Position numbers and translations under genes: made by a program. From Chryseobacterium endalhagicum (lineage in GTDB: Bacteria > Bacteroidota > Bacteroidia > Flavobacteriales > Weeksellaceae), in NCBI RefSeq assembly GCF_016745235.1, contig NZ_JAELVM010000002.1:434001-498000 (forward strand): a stretch of 64,000 nucleotides of DNA, in the 5' to 3' direction. Below, one piece after another: positions 52,549 to 60,175 of this stretch. Positions within the stretch are counted from its first letter, which is position 1; each line of letters opens with the position of its first letter. The notes under the pieces are model-generated. The model was not told the DNA's origin. It did not search any database and worked only from the letters and a program-made list of their open reading frames with translations.

Positions 52549-52578
52549 CTAATTTACATTTAATTTCTTATAATTCAA
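52549..52578 (-). promoter_or_regulatory. Promoter of the two-peptide operon
   Basis: On the minus strand TTG (52578-52576), 19-nt spacer, TAAATTAG (52556-52549): one mismatch to TAnnTTTG. Leader about 18-20 nt. The 52579-52804 stretch up to the thioredoxin-like gene shows nothing further. Confidence 0.55.
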
Positions 52579-52815
52579 TAGATTGTGATTAATAAAATAG
52601 TGTTAAAATTCTCATTGATATTTGGAGGGAACGAAATTGAATAAGGATTGATACAGATAGAAAAGTACTCTTTGTTGAGGTTTTCAGCTTCAATTAAAGC
52701 CTGTTTTTTCTAAATAATAAAAAGCATTTAACTATTTCCCCGGCTTTTTATCCAACCCAATACCAGATAAGAGTCCATTCCGGATTTAAATGATAATTAA
52801 TGACTATTTTTGAAT

Positions 52816-53304
52816 ATGAAGAATGTATTGACCCTATTAACTGTATTTCTGTGTTTTACGGCGTTTACTGCCCAGCAGACAGATGTGCCATCCATGAAAT
52901 ATGAAGACCTTGAAAAACGTATTCAGAAGGAGAGTGATAAGCTGCTGGTCGTTAATTTCTGGTCTACCACCTGTGCGCCATGCGTGAAAGAACTTCCGGA
53001 TTTTATGGAGATCAATAATAAATTTAAGGATCATCCGAAATATAAAATGATCCTCGTTTCCCTGGACAGGCTGGTGGATAAGCCAAGGGTAATGAAGTTT
53101 ATCAAAAATAAAAATCTTACTGCAGAAGTCATTTTACTGGACGATATCAAAAGAATGAACACCTGGATTCCAAGATTTGAGAAAAACTGGGACGGGAATA
53201 TCCCGGTAACAATTTTCTATAAAAACGGCGAAAAAGTACATTTCAACGATGGCGAAATGAGTAAAGAAGACCTGGAAAAGACAATCAACAATAACTTACA
53301 ATAA
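52816..53304 (+). CDS. Exported thioredoxin-like (TlpA/ResA-type) protein
   Basis: Protein of 162 residues from ATG 52816 with signal peptide ending TAQQ. Active site STTCAPCVKELPDFMEI (CAPC), fold continuing VSLDRLVDKPRVMKF and cis-proline IPVTIFYKNGEKVHF. Reduces or oxidises envelope thiols. The -7 box TATTTTTG ends four bases before the ATG, so the mRNA would be leaderless or nearly so. Followed by a second thiol protein. Divergent from the cysteine-rich peptides 230 bases away. Confidence 0.85.
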   Translation: MKNVLTLLTVFLCFTAFTAQQTDVPSMKYEDLEKRIQKESDKLLVVNFWSTTCAPCVKELPDFMEINNKFKDHPKYKMILVSLDRLVDKPRVMKFIKNKNLTAEVILLDDIKRMNTWIPRFEKNWDGNIPVTIFYKNGEKVHFNDGEMSKEDLEKTINNNLQ

Positions 53305-53311
53305 AATAAAT

Positions 53312-53971
53312 ATGAAAAACCTGAAAATTTTAATGGCGGTATTCATTGCCGGGCTGGGATTGTTAAGCTTCACAGCAGCAGATCATGATAAGAACAACCC
53401 TCAGAAAGTAAATGCTTCCGCCCCTGCAAAAGGATATGAAGTAGGCGATGCAGCCGCAGATTTTAAGCTGAAAAATATTGACGGAAAAATGGTTTCTTTA
53501 AGTGATTTTAAAAGTGCCAGAGGATTTATCGTGGTCTTCACCTGCAACCACTGTCCGTATGCCAAAAAGTATGAGGACAGAATCGTGGAACTGGATAAGA
53601 AATTCAAAGATCAGGGCTATCCGGTCATTGCGGTGAATCCCAATGATCCTAATGTACAGCCCGAAGACGGCTACAAGCAGATGATAGAAAGAGCCAAACA
53701 AAAAGGCTTCACCTTTCCTTATCTTGTGGATGAAGGACAAAAGATCTATCCGCTTTACGGAGCTACTAAAACACCCCACGTTTTTGTCCTGCAGAAAGAA
53801 AACGGAAAGAATATCGTGAAATACATCGGAGCGATCGACAATAACTACGAAAACCCGAATGATGTCTCCGAATATTATGTTCAGGATGCCGTAAACGCCC
53901 TGATCAAAGGAGAATCCGTAAAAATGACAAAAACAGTAGCTATAGGATGCACCATAAAAGTTAAGAAATAA
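53312..53971 (+). CDS. Exported peroxiredoxin/thioredoxin-fold protein (AhpC/TSA type, CNHCP)
   Basis: Protein of 219 residues with signal peptide ending SFTAADHD. Redoxin fold: GDAAADFKLKNIDGKMVSLSDFK, active site FVVFTCNHCPYAKKYEDRI (C-x-x-C), cis-proline region TPHVFVLQKENG. The CNHCP motif is of thiol-disulphide proteins, not of classical 1- or 2-Cys peroxiredoxins. Begins seven bases after the preceding gene's stop, so they form an operon. Ends at a strong terminator. Confidence 0.85.
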   Translation: MKNLKILMAVFIAGLGLLSFTAADHDKNNPQKVNASAPAKGYEVGDAAADFKLKNIDGKMVSLSDFKSARGFIVVFTCNHCPYAKKYEDRIVELDKKFKDQGYPVIAVNPNDPNVQPEDGYKQMIERAKQKGFTFPYLVDEGQKIYPLYGATKTPHVFVLQKENGKNIVKYIGAIDNNYENPNDVSEYYVQDAVNALIKGESVKMTKTVAIGCTIKVKK

Positions 53972-53991
53972 TATCTTTGCTTTACAGTTTA

Positions 53992-54026
53992 TAAAAAATC
54001 GGTGTTCCTGGAATACCGATTTTTTA
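53992..54026 (+). terminator. Terminator of the thiol-protein operon
   Basis: AAAAATCGGT-G-TTCC and GGAA-T-ACCGATTTTT form a bulged stem around a 2-nt centre, with a T-run. Confidence 0.75.
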
Positions 54027-54060
54027 TGACCGAAAATTGAATGAGATTGTATTTATTCAA

Positions 54061-54127
54061 TAGGAGCGGGCTTTAGCCCGCGTACGCTTGAACAATAACC
54101 AGCCGCCATACGGCTTTAGCCAAAACA
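54061..54127 (+). repeat. GGC-TTTA-GCC double hairpin (copy B2)
   Basis: AGGAGCGGGCTTTAGCCCGC hairpin, 30-nt linker, CGGCTTTAGCCAAAAC: same two-hairpin layout, loops and order as copy B1 at 17160. Confidence 0.8.
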
Positions 54128-54136
54128 TAAAAAAGC

Positions 54137-54535
54137 ATGGAATTTAAATTCAGCCTGAAATATCTTCTTCTCACGATCTTTATTTTCCTCATAGAAGTCC
54201 TGATCGCCACAAAACTGGCACATATCTTCTTTATAAGAGCCTATCTCGGAGATGTTATTGTCGTGATGCTTCTTTATACTTTTGTCAGAACTTTTATCAA
54301 AATACATGATGAAAAACTGATCCTGGGCATCCTGATATTTTCATGCCTGGTGGAGTTTGCCCAATATTTTAAGGTCGCAGAAAAACTGGGTTTCCGTCCC
54401 GGAGACCTGATGTATACCGTAATCGGAAATTCTTTTTCGTGGATTGATATTCTGTGCTATGCTGCCGGATGCTTACTGCTTTTCATCGGGGTAAAGCTTA
54501 ATTCCGGAAAAAACCGTCAGACTATTGCAGACTAA
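54137..54535 (+). CDS. DUF2809-family membrane protein
   Basis: Protein of 132 residues with four membrane helices and the family signature ILIFSCLVEFAQYFKVAEKLG, WIDILCYAAGCLLLFIG. The last 14 bases overlap the 3' end of the convergent TonB-like gene on the other strand. Single gene. Confidence 0.82.
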   Translation: MEFKFSLKYLLLTIFIFLIEVLIATKLAHIFFIRAYLGDVIVVMLLYTFVRTFIKIHDEKLILGILIFSCLVEFAQYFKVAEKLGFRPGDLMYTVIGNSFSWIDILCYAAGCLLLFIGVKLNSGKNRQTIAD

Positions 54536-54935
54536 ATACCAAAGGCTGCCTCATTAGGCTTCGGACTTTTTTACCATCCTGCTCTGCCGGAATCCATTGC
54601 GTTTTGATCATTTTCAACGCTCTGAGGAATTCATCTTTCACCATTTTATATTCATAGGATTCGATCTTGATGTCTACCATATTTCCGTCCGTATCTACCA
54701 TAAAAGAGGCCACTGCTTTTGCTTTCATGATCTCTGCTTTTACTAGGGGAGAGGTTCTGAAATTTTTTAAAATCTCCGCTACAAAAGCTTTGTGCCCGCC
54801 GGGAAATTCAGCGGGTTTTTCGGGTGTTTTTTTTATGACTGCCGATGGATCGGGCCCGGGAATGATAGTAGAGTCTCTCTGGGCAGCAACAGATGCAGCC
54901 CAGAATATTAAAACAAAGAAAATATACTTTTTCAT
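54522..54935 (-). CDS. Exported TonB-C-domain-like protein (PAEFPGG family)
   Basis: Protein of 137 residues with a signal peptide ending VAAQ. PAEFPGGHKAFVAEI opens the domain; the strand-helix-strand core includes VASFMVDTDGNMVDIKIES and KMIKTQWIPAEQDGKKVRS. Last gene of a five-gene minus-strand operon (10 bases after the YARHG gene). Its stop overlaps the convergent DUF2809 gene by 14 bases. Confidence 0.75.
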   Translation of the reverse strand: MKKYIFFVLIFWAASVAAQRDSTIIPGPDPSAVIKKTPEKPAEFPGGHKAFVAEILKNFRTSPLVKAEIMKAKAVASFMVDTDGNMVDIKIESYEYKMVKDEFLRALKMIKTQWIPAEQDGKKVRSLMRQPLVFSLQ

Positions 54936-54945
54936 ACCCTAAAAA

Positions 54946-55866
54946 TTATCTTCCGAAACTGTCATACTTATCTTCCGCATACTTGATAAAACGGTTCAGC
55001 AATGCTACGTTGTCCTTTTCCATTGGAGAAAGCTCCTTATCAACATTCCTGGAAACAGGAATATACCAGTCCGTCTGTTCAAAGAAATACCGGTAGGTTT
55101 CCTTTTTAAAAGAGTAGCCGTGTCTGGCAAAAACAGAATTCTTAATGATCTCAAGATCTATTTTTCTTAAATTTTTAAGTTCCTTTTCCGTCAGTTTTTG
55201 TTTGGAAGCATTCAGTTCAAAAATAGCTTCCGAAGCCACTCTGTTTTTAGAGGTTGTATAGCTTTCCGTTTTTCCGGTTTCCTCATCGGTGTATTTTTCT
55301 ACAAAATCCTTCGGATTGGACCAGTCCACAAGATCTGAATCCTTATCCAGCATAAAATTCGGATTGTATACGAATTCCTTTTTTGAAAGTTTTATGGTTT
55401 TTAAAGGTGATTTTACTGCTGTTTTATTGAAAGCATTCCATTTTCCGGTGATGCTGTCGCCGCTTAATTTTACTTCAAACCTGCCGTCTGTTTTATCATT
55501 TCCCGGTTCGTCCAGAACAAAAGATTTTGTGCTTTCATTGAAGATCCCTCTGAACGGGCGCTGATTTCCATTCACAATGCTCTGTCCGTATACACTGTCT
55601 TTCGTAATTCGGTTGATCTTAAGCGAAATTCTCTTGTTGATACTCGCGTCATATTCAGAACCGTCGGTTTCATCCACCATCTTTTCCATGCCGGCAAAAT
55701 CCCCGGAATAGATGCCGTAATATTCTTTGTAAATCTCCGGAACGACCACTGAATCTTTTTTGGCAACCGTAGAGTCTTTTCCTGTTTCGGTCATCTTTCC
55801 GTCCTTCTTACAGCTCAGAAGAGAAACTGCCAGTAAGGAAGCAAGGGTGTAATTTAGAATTTTCAT
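54946..55866 (-). CDS. YARHG-domain lipoprotein
   Basis: Protein of 306 residues with lipoprotein signal (LLAVSLLSC). The N-terminal two-thirds is beta-rich; near the C-terminus is the YARHG domain (IIKNSVFARHGYSFKKETYR then YFFEQTDWYIPVSRNVDKEL). The start codon overlaps the stop of the DUF2306 gene as ATGA. YARHG is an uncharacterised extracellular domain. Confidence 0.85.
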   Translation of the reverse strand: MKILNYTLASLLAVSLLSCKKDGKMTETGKDSTVAKKDSVVVPEIYKEYYGIYSGDFAGMEKMVDETDGSEYDASINKRISLKINRITKDSVYGQSIVNGNQRPFRGIFNESTKSFVLDEPGNDKTDGRFEVKLSGDSITGKWNAFNKTAVKSPLKTIKLSKKEFVYNPNFMLDKDSDLVDWSNPKDFVEKYTDEETGKTESYTTSKNRVASEAIFELNASKQKLTEKELKNLRKIDLEIIKNSVFARHGYSFKKETYRYFFEQTDWYIPVSRNVDKELSPMEKDNVALLNRFIKYAEDKYDSFGR

Positions 55867-56501
55867 AGATGTTTTTTTGTAATTAAGTATTCAATTAAAA
55901 GGATATTGGGAATCCAGCCCAGCCATGCAATGATTTGGTAGACATCCATAGGATTGGGATGGAATAAATATACGATAATAACTTTCCAGATGCGCAAAGT
56001 GAGTGCAGATAAAGTGAGTGCAAAGCTTCGCCACATCCACTGCTTATGTTCTTTGAAGCGTTTTTGTCTTGCAGCAGCATAGGCTTTATACGTGGTGAAC
56101 CACCAAAGTGATCCTAAAATAACGAATGAAATTTTAGATAAAAAACCTCCGTTGGCAAAAAATCCCATATAAATTCCGGAAGGAGCCGCCAGAATCAGAA
56201 TCAAAAAAATATAGATCTTACCCATATTTTTATGAAAGTTCTTTATGCTGAAATCCTTTCGCAGGATAGCCAGAAAACCGGAAAGCAGGACAAAAATACT
56301 GGTGTACACATGCGTGTAGAAAAAAGGGAGATATTCCGGCCTGTCCTGAACTTCCGTCTGCTTGATCATCAGAAAACTCACATTCGGATTAAAAGGAACA
56401 TATTCCAGCGTAATTTTAAGCATCAGCCAAAAAAAATATCCGAACCCAATAACCAAAAGGGTTTTTAATAAAATGGGAATATGTTTTTTGGCGGTAAACA
56501 T
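55863..56501 (-). CDS. DUF2306-family membrane protein
   Basis: Protein of 212 residues with five to six membrane helices and histidines in FFYTHVYTSIFVLLSGFLAI and RFKEHKQWMWRSFALTLSAL, the family pattern (several members are haem-type or cytochrome-like; not shown here). Six bases after the TonB-like gene and ATGA-overlapping the YARHG gene. Confidence 0.8.
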   Translation of the reverse strand: MFTAKKHIPILLKTLLVIGFGYFFWLMLKITLEYVPFNPNVSFLMIKQTEVQDRPEYLPFFYTHVYTSIFVLLSGFLAILRKDFSIKNFHKNMGKIYIFLILILAAPSGIYMGFFANGGFLSKISFVILGSLWWFTTYKAYAAARQKRFKEHKQWMWRSFALTLSALTLRIWKVIIVYLFHPNPMDVYQIIAWLGWIPNILLIEYLITKKHL

Positions 56502-56507
56502 TTTTAT

Positions 56508-56897
56508 TTATTCAAAAGTAACAGCAAAAGGGATAGTATACTTTGCCTCCACAGGTGTGCCTTGCTGTGTTGAAGGGTTCCATTTTGGTTTTATAGATCG
56601 TATGGCTCTTTCCACTTCTTTGTTAAAACTTTCATTTTCTCCCGTTACAACAAGGTTTTCTACTTCACCTTTAAGGTTGATTGAAAATGCTGCTTTAGAC
56701 TCTATTCTTCCCTTTGCGCCTTTTATCCGGTCTATTCTTATTTTTTGGCCAACTGCTTTTCTAAACCCTCCGAAGCCTCCAGGATATTCTGCAGGTTTAT
56801 CAGTCTGTTCTGTCTGAGAGGATTTCACAGTTTCCTGTGTCTGCGAAAATGCTGCTGCAGATAGAAAAAGCAGAGCAAATACGGTTATTTTTTTCAT
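56508..56897 (-). CDS. Exported TonB-C-domain-like protein (PAEYPGG family)
   Basis: Protein of 129 residues from ATG 56897, giving a signal peptide ending AAFSQ. PAEYPGGFGGFRKAV, then FSINLKGEVENLVVTGENESF and SIKPKWNPSTQQGTPVEAKY. The ATG overlaps the stop of the flavoprotein gene as ATGA. Third member of the window's PAEFPGG set. Confidence 0.78.
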   Translation of the reverse strand: MKKITVFALLFLSAAAFSQTQETVKSSQTEQTDKPAEYPGGFGGFRKAVGQKIRIDRIKGAKGRIESKAAFSINLKGEVENLVVTGENESFNKEVERAIRSIKPKWNPSTQQGTPVEAKYTIPFAVTFE

Positions 56898-58102
56898 ATT
56901 TCTAAATGATTTAAATGTTGTGAAATAAGCCACGCTTCACTCCAGCATGCCTGAAAATTAAAACCACCCGTCACCGCATCGATGTTCAGGACTTCTCCGG
57001 CAATGTGAAAATTAGGGAGAAGTTTTGAGGACATGTTTTTGAAATTAATTTCCTTTAAATCAATACCTCCGGCGGTCACAAACTCGTCTTTAAAAGTAGA
57101 TTTTCCACTTACTTTCAGTTTTTTACTGCAGAGATTTTCAAGAATTTTCTGCATTTCTTTTCCTGAAATATTGGAGATCTGCTTATTAAGATCAATCTGT
57201 GAAACATCCAATACTTTCTGCCAGAACCGGTTGGTAATGTCGAAGATCTTCGCCTGTCCGATCGTCTTTTTGGGATTTGACTGTTTAAAATTCTGAAAGC
57301 TTTCTTCAGCCTCGTCCATAGATTTTGAGATAAAATTCACTTCAATTTCAAACTGATATTTTAATTTGGCCAGATTCACCGCTTCCCACGCTGAAATTTT
57401 CAAAACTGCAGGCCCTGAAAGTCCCCAGTGCGTAATCAGTAAAGGTCCGCTTTCCTCCGTTTTTAATGAAGGAATGGAAACCTCTGCATTTTCAAAGCTG
57501 GTTCCGGGCATATCCTTCAGCAGCTCATCTTTTATATTGAATGTAAAAAGCGACGGCACAAGATCAACGATTTTATGACCCAGATTTTCAACGATCTTCA
57601 GTGATTTTGGAGAACTTCCCGTGGTATACACAATATAATCTGCCTGAAAATCTCCCAGACTGGTCTTAACAAGGTATTTTTCATCCTGTTTTTCAATGTC
57701 TTTAACGGAGCATTTTGTTTTAACTTCTGCTTTTTTATTCTGAATTTCAGTCAGGAGCGTATTGATAATGGTCTGTGAAGAATTGCTTTCCGGAAATATC
57801 CGGTTATCATTCTCTATTTTCAGAGGAACATTTCGCTGGTCAAACCAATCCATGGTATCTCCCGGCTGAAATCGGGTGAAAACGCTCAGCAATTCCTTAT
57901 TTCCCCTTGGATAAAACTGAACCAGCTCCCTTGGATCAAAACACGCGTGGGTCACATTGCAGCGGCCGCCACCTGAAATTTTTACCTTCTGAAGTACATC
58001 CGAGTTCTGTTCCAGGATGGTGATTTTATATTTTTTTTCGTCAAGATTCGATGCGCAGAAAAAGCCCGCAGCACCGCCTCCGATAATGATGATCTGTTTC
58101 AT
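56894..58102 (-). CDS. HI0933-like NAD(P)/FAD-dependent flavoprotein (BaiN/RdsA family)
   Basis: Protein of 402 residues: N-terminal FAD Rossmann IIIGGGAAGFFCASNL, KISGGGRCNVTHA, and C-terminal NFHIAGEVLNIDAVTGGFNFQACW, the family's flavin-binding end. Cytoplasmic oxidoreductase whose substrate is undefined. First gene of the five-gene operon; stop overlaps the next start (ATGA). Confidence 0.93.
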   Translation of the reverse strand: MKQIIIIGGGAAGFFCASNLDEKKYKITILEQNSDVLQKVKISGGGRCNVTHACFDPRELVQFYPRGNKELLSVFTRFQPGDTMDWFDQRNVPLKIENDNRIFPESNSSQTIINTLLTEIQNKKAEVKTKCSVKDIEKQDEKYLVKTSLGDFQADYIVYTTGSSPKSLKIVENLGHKIVDLVPSLFTFNIKDELLKDMPGTSFENAEVSIPSLKTEESGPLLITHWGLSGPAVLKISAWEAVNLAKLKYQFEIEVNFISKSMDEAEESFQNFKQSNPKKTIGQAKIFDITNRFWQKVLDVSQIDLNKQISNISGKEMQKILENLCSKKLKVSGKSTFKDEFVTAGGIDLKEINFKNMSSKLLPNFHIAGEVLNIDAVTGGFNFQACWSEAWLISQHLNHLEI

Positions 58103-58216
58103 GTAATTGTAATCCTATGCTGAAGATTATTTTTTCAAAAGTACAATTTTTATAAACCATCTTATTTGAGTAATTTTGAAGAATATAATTTTTGAACTTT
58201 AAAGTTTAGATTATTA

Positions 58217-58401
58217 ACCACAAAAGAGACAAAAGTTTTTAACGCCTTAGCTATTTTTAAGTGAAATATAGGGCGCATAGAAAGAACACATATGTTTTTT
58301 GAAAATCTTAGATTTTCTTCTTATGTGAACTTCAATGCAGCTTGATGATCAGCTTGGTTTATTCTAAAATGTCAATCTCTTTTGTGACTTTTGTAGTTGA
58401 G
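58217..58401. repeat. Intergenic repeat element A3 with inverted ends
   Basis: Begins ACCACAAAAGAGACAAAAG and ends with the near-complement (CTCTTTTGTGACTTTTGTAGTT): a shorter (185-nt) relative of A1 and A2 with the same starting words but a different middle. It lies in the 342-bp gap between divergent genes. No gene seen. Confidence 0.65.
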
Positions 58402-58444
58402 AAATGAAAAGAACTTTATAAAAGCATATTTAAAACGTATTTAA

Positions 58445-58939
58445 ATGATTTTTTACCATAAATTCGAAGTACGCTGGAGTGATCTTGATGCCAACAAGCA
58501 CTTAGCCAATTCATCATATGTACAGTACTGTGCGCAGTCCAGAATGGCCTTTATGACCAAAGAAAAAATGGGGGTTACGCAGTTGAGCCGATGGGGAATC
58601 GGGCCTGTGATCATGCATGAAAGATATTCTTTTTTCAAGGAGATCTATGCAGATCAGACGGTTATCGTGAGCCTTGAAATTGATGGCTGTTCAGAAGATT
58701 CTTCCATCTACAGGTTTGTTCATAAATTCTATACGCCGGACGGAGTACACTGTGCCACCGCAGAAGCTACGGGAGTATGGATCGATATGATGCTGAGAAA
58801 AATGACCACTCCGCCGGATGATGTGATAGAAGCCATGAACAAATACAAGAGCCCTGAAACCATCGTGATGACCAGGGATGATTTCAAAAAACTTCCTTTC
58901 CGTCCGGATAATGTAGACCCGGCAGAATTTAATAAATAG
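58445..58939 (+). CDS. Hotdog-fold acyl-CoA thioesterase (4HBT family)
   Basis: Protein of 164 residues. KFEVRWSDLDANKHLANSSY carries the catalytic aspartate of 4-hydroxybenzoyl-CoA-type thioesterases; the later HKFYTPDGVHCATAEATGVW is the hotdog helix-strand. Probably hydrolyses short or medium acyl-CoA. A word array (AAGGTTCAAGGTTTAAAGTT) starts a few bases after its stop. Confidence 0.85.
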   Translation: MIFYHKFEVRWSDLDANKHLANSSYVQYCAQSRMAFMTKEKMGVTQLSRWGIGPVIMHERYSFFKEIYADQTVIVSLEIDGCSEDSSIYRFVHKFYTPDGVHCATAEATGVWIDMMLRKMTTPPDDVIEAMNKYKSPETIVMTRDDFKKLPFRPDNVDPAEFNK

Positions 58940-59027
58940 TTAAAGGTTCAAGGTTTAAAGTTCAAGGGTTGATGTTTACAGACATGGATACTTTTTAAAC
59001 CGGGCGTTTTACAAAAAAAGAAAAATT

Positions 59028-60089
59028 ATGTTTGAAGATAAATCACAGGAACTGACCCCGATTTCCAAATTAGGAGAATTCGGTCTGATAAAACATTTGA
59101 CGGAGCATTTTCCGCTTTCCAACGAGTCTTCAGAGCTTGGGGTGGGAGATGATGCAGCGGTTATCAATCCCGGAAACAAAAAAGTGGTGCTTACCACGGA
59201 TGTTCTTGCAGAAGGGGTACATTTTAATTTAGGATATGTTCCTTTAAAACATTTAGGCTACAAAGCGGTTGTGGTTAACCTCAGCGATATTGCGGCTATG
59301 AATGCGGTTCCTACACAAATTCTGGTTTCTCTTGCTGTTTCCAGCCGTTTTCCGGTGGAAGCCCTGGAAGAGATCTATTCAGGAATTCAGGCTGCATGTG
59401 CAAGATATAAAGTAGATCTTATCGGAGGAGATACTACAAGTTCCAATTCCGGACTGGTAATGAGCATCACGGCTGTAGGAATTGAGAATGATGAAAATAT
59501 TGTAAAAAGAAGCGGTGCCAAACTAAATGATCTTCTGGTAGTAACCGGAGATCTTGGTGGGGCTTATATGGGGCTTCAGATCCTTGAAAGAGAGCATGCC
59601 GTTTTTCTGGCCGACCCGAATATGCAGCCGGAAATGGAAGGCTATGACTATATCCTTGAAAGACAGCTGAAACCTGAAGCAAGAACGGACATTAAAACCA
59701 TTCTGGAAGAATTGGATATCAAACCGACTTCCATGATCGATATTTCTGACGGTCTGGCTTCTGAGATTCTTCACCTTTCTGACCAGTCAAAAACAGGATT
59801 CAGACTGTATGAAGAGAAAATCCCGATGGATAGTTTGACAATCTCCACAGCAGATGAAATGAATCTTAACCCGGTAATGACGGCATTAAGTGGTGGTGAA
59901 GATTATGAATTGCTGTTCACCATTTCTCCGAACGATTTTGATAAAATTAAAAACCATCCTGATTTCACGATCATTGGTCACGCCGTAGACAGTGAAGAAG
60001 GAAATTATATGGTGGCAAGAGGCTCCAATCAGCTTGTTCCCCTTACGGCACAGGGCTGGGATGCTTTCTTGGGTAACCAGAACGGATAA
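59028..60089 (+). CDS. thiL: Thiamine-monophosphate kinase
   Basis: Makes thiamine pyrophosphate from thiamine monophosphate. Protein of 353 residues: GVGDDAAVINPG, VVLTTDVLAEGVHFNLGYV, VDLIGGDTTSSNSG, TGDLGGAYMGLQ, DISDGLASEILHL and the final ALSGGEDYELLFTISP match ThiL in order. I saw no THI box in the 88-base upstream gap. Confidence 0.95.
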   Translation: MFEDKSQELTPISKLGEFGLIKHLTEHFPLSNESSELGVGDDAAVINPGNKKVVLTTDVLAEGVHFNLGYVPLKHLGYKAVVVNLSDIAAMNAVPTQILVSLAVSSRFPVEALEEIYSGIQAACARYKVDLIGGDTTSSNSGLVMSITAVGIENDENIVKRSGAKLNDLLVVTGDLGGAYMGLQILEREHAVFLADPNMQPEMEGYDYILERQLKPEARTDIKTILEELDIKPTSMIDISDGLASEILHLSDQSKTGFRLYEEKIPMDSLTISTADEMNLNPVMTALSGGEDYELLFTISPNDFDKIKNHPDFTIIGHAVDSEEGNYMVARGSNQLVPLTAQGWDAFLGNQNG

Positions 60090-60116
60090 AATTATATTTA
60101 ATTTTGAATATTGTAG

Positions 60117-60150
60117 AAAACCGCAGCATCTTTTTTGCTGTGGTTTTTGT
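60117..60150 (+). terminator. thiL terminator
   Basis: Twelve-base-pair stem AAAACCGCAGCA / TGCTGTGGTTTT (one G-T), 7-nt loop, T-run. Confidence 0.85.
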
Positions 60151-60175
60151 TTAGTGCTATTAGTAAAAGAAGCCA

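Noticed and set aside
58940..59027. Thiamine riboswitch before thiL
   Set aside because: The gap contains a word array and no THI-box consensus or matching stems.
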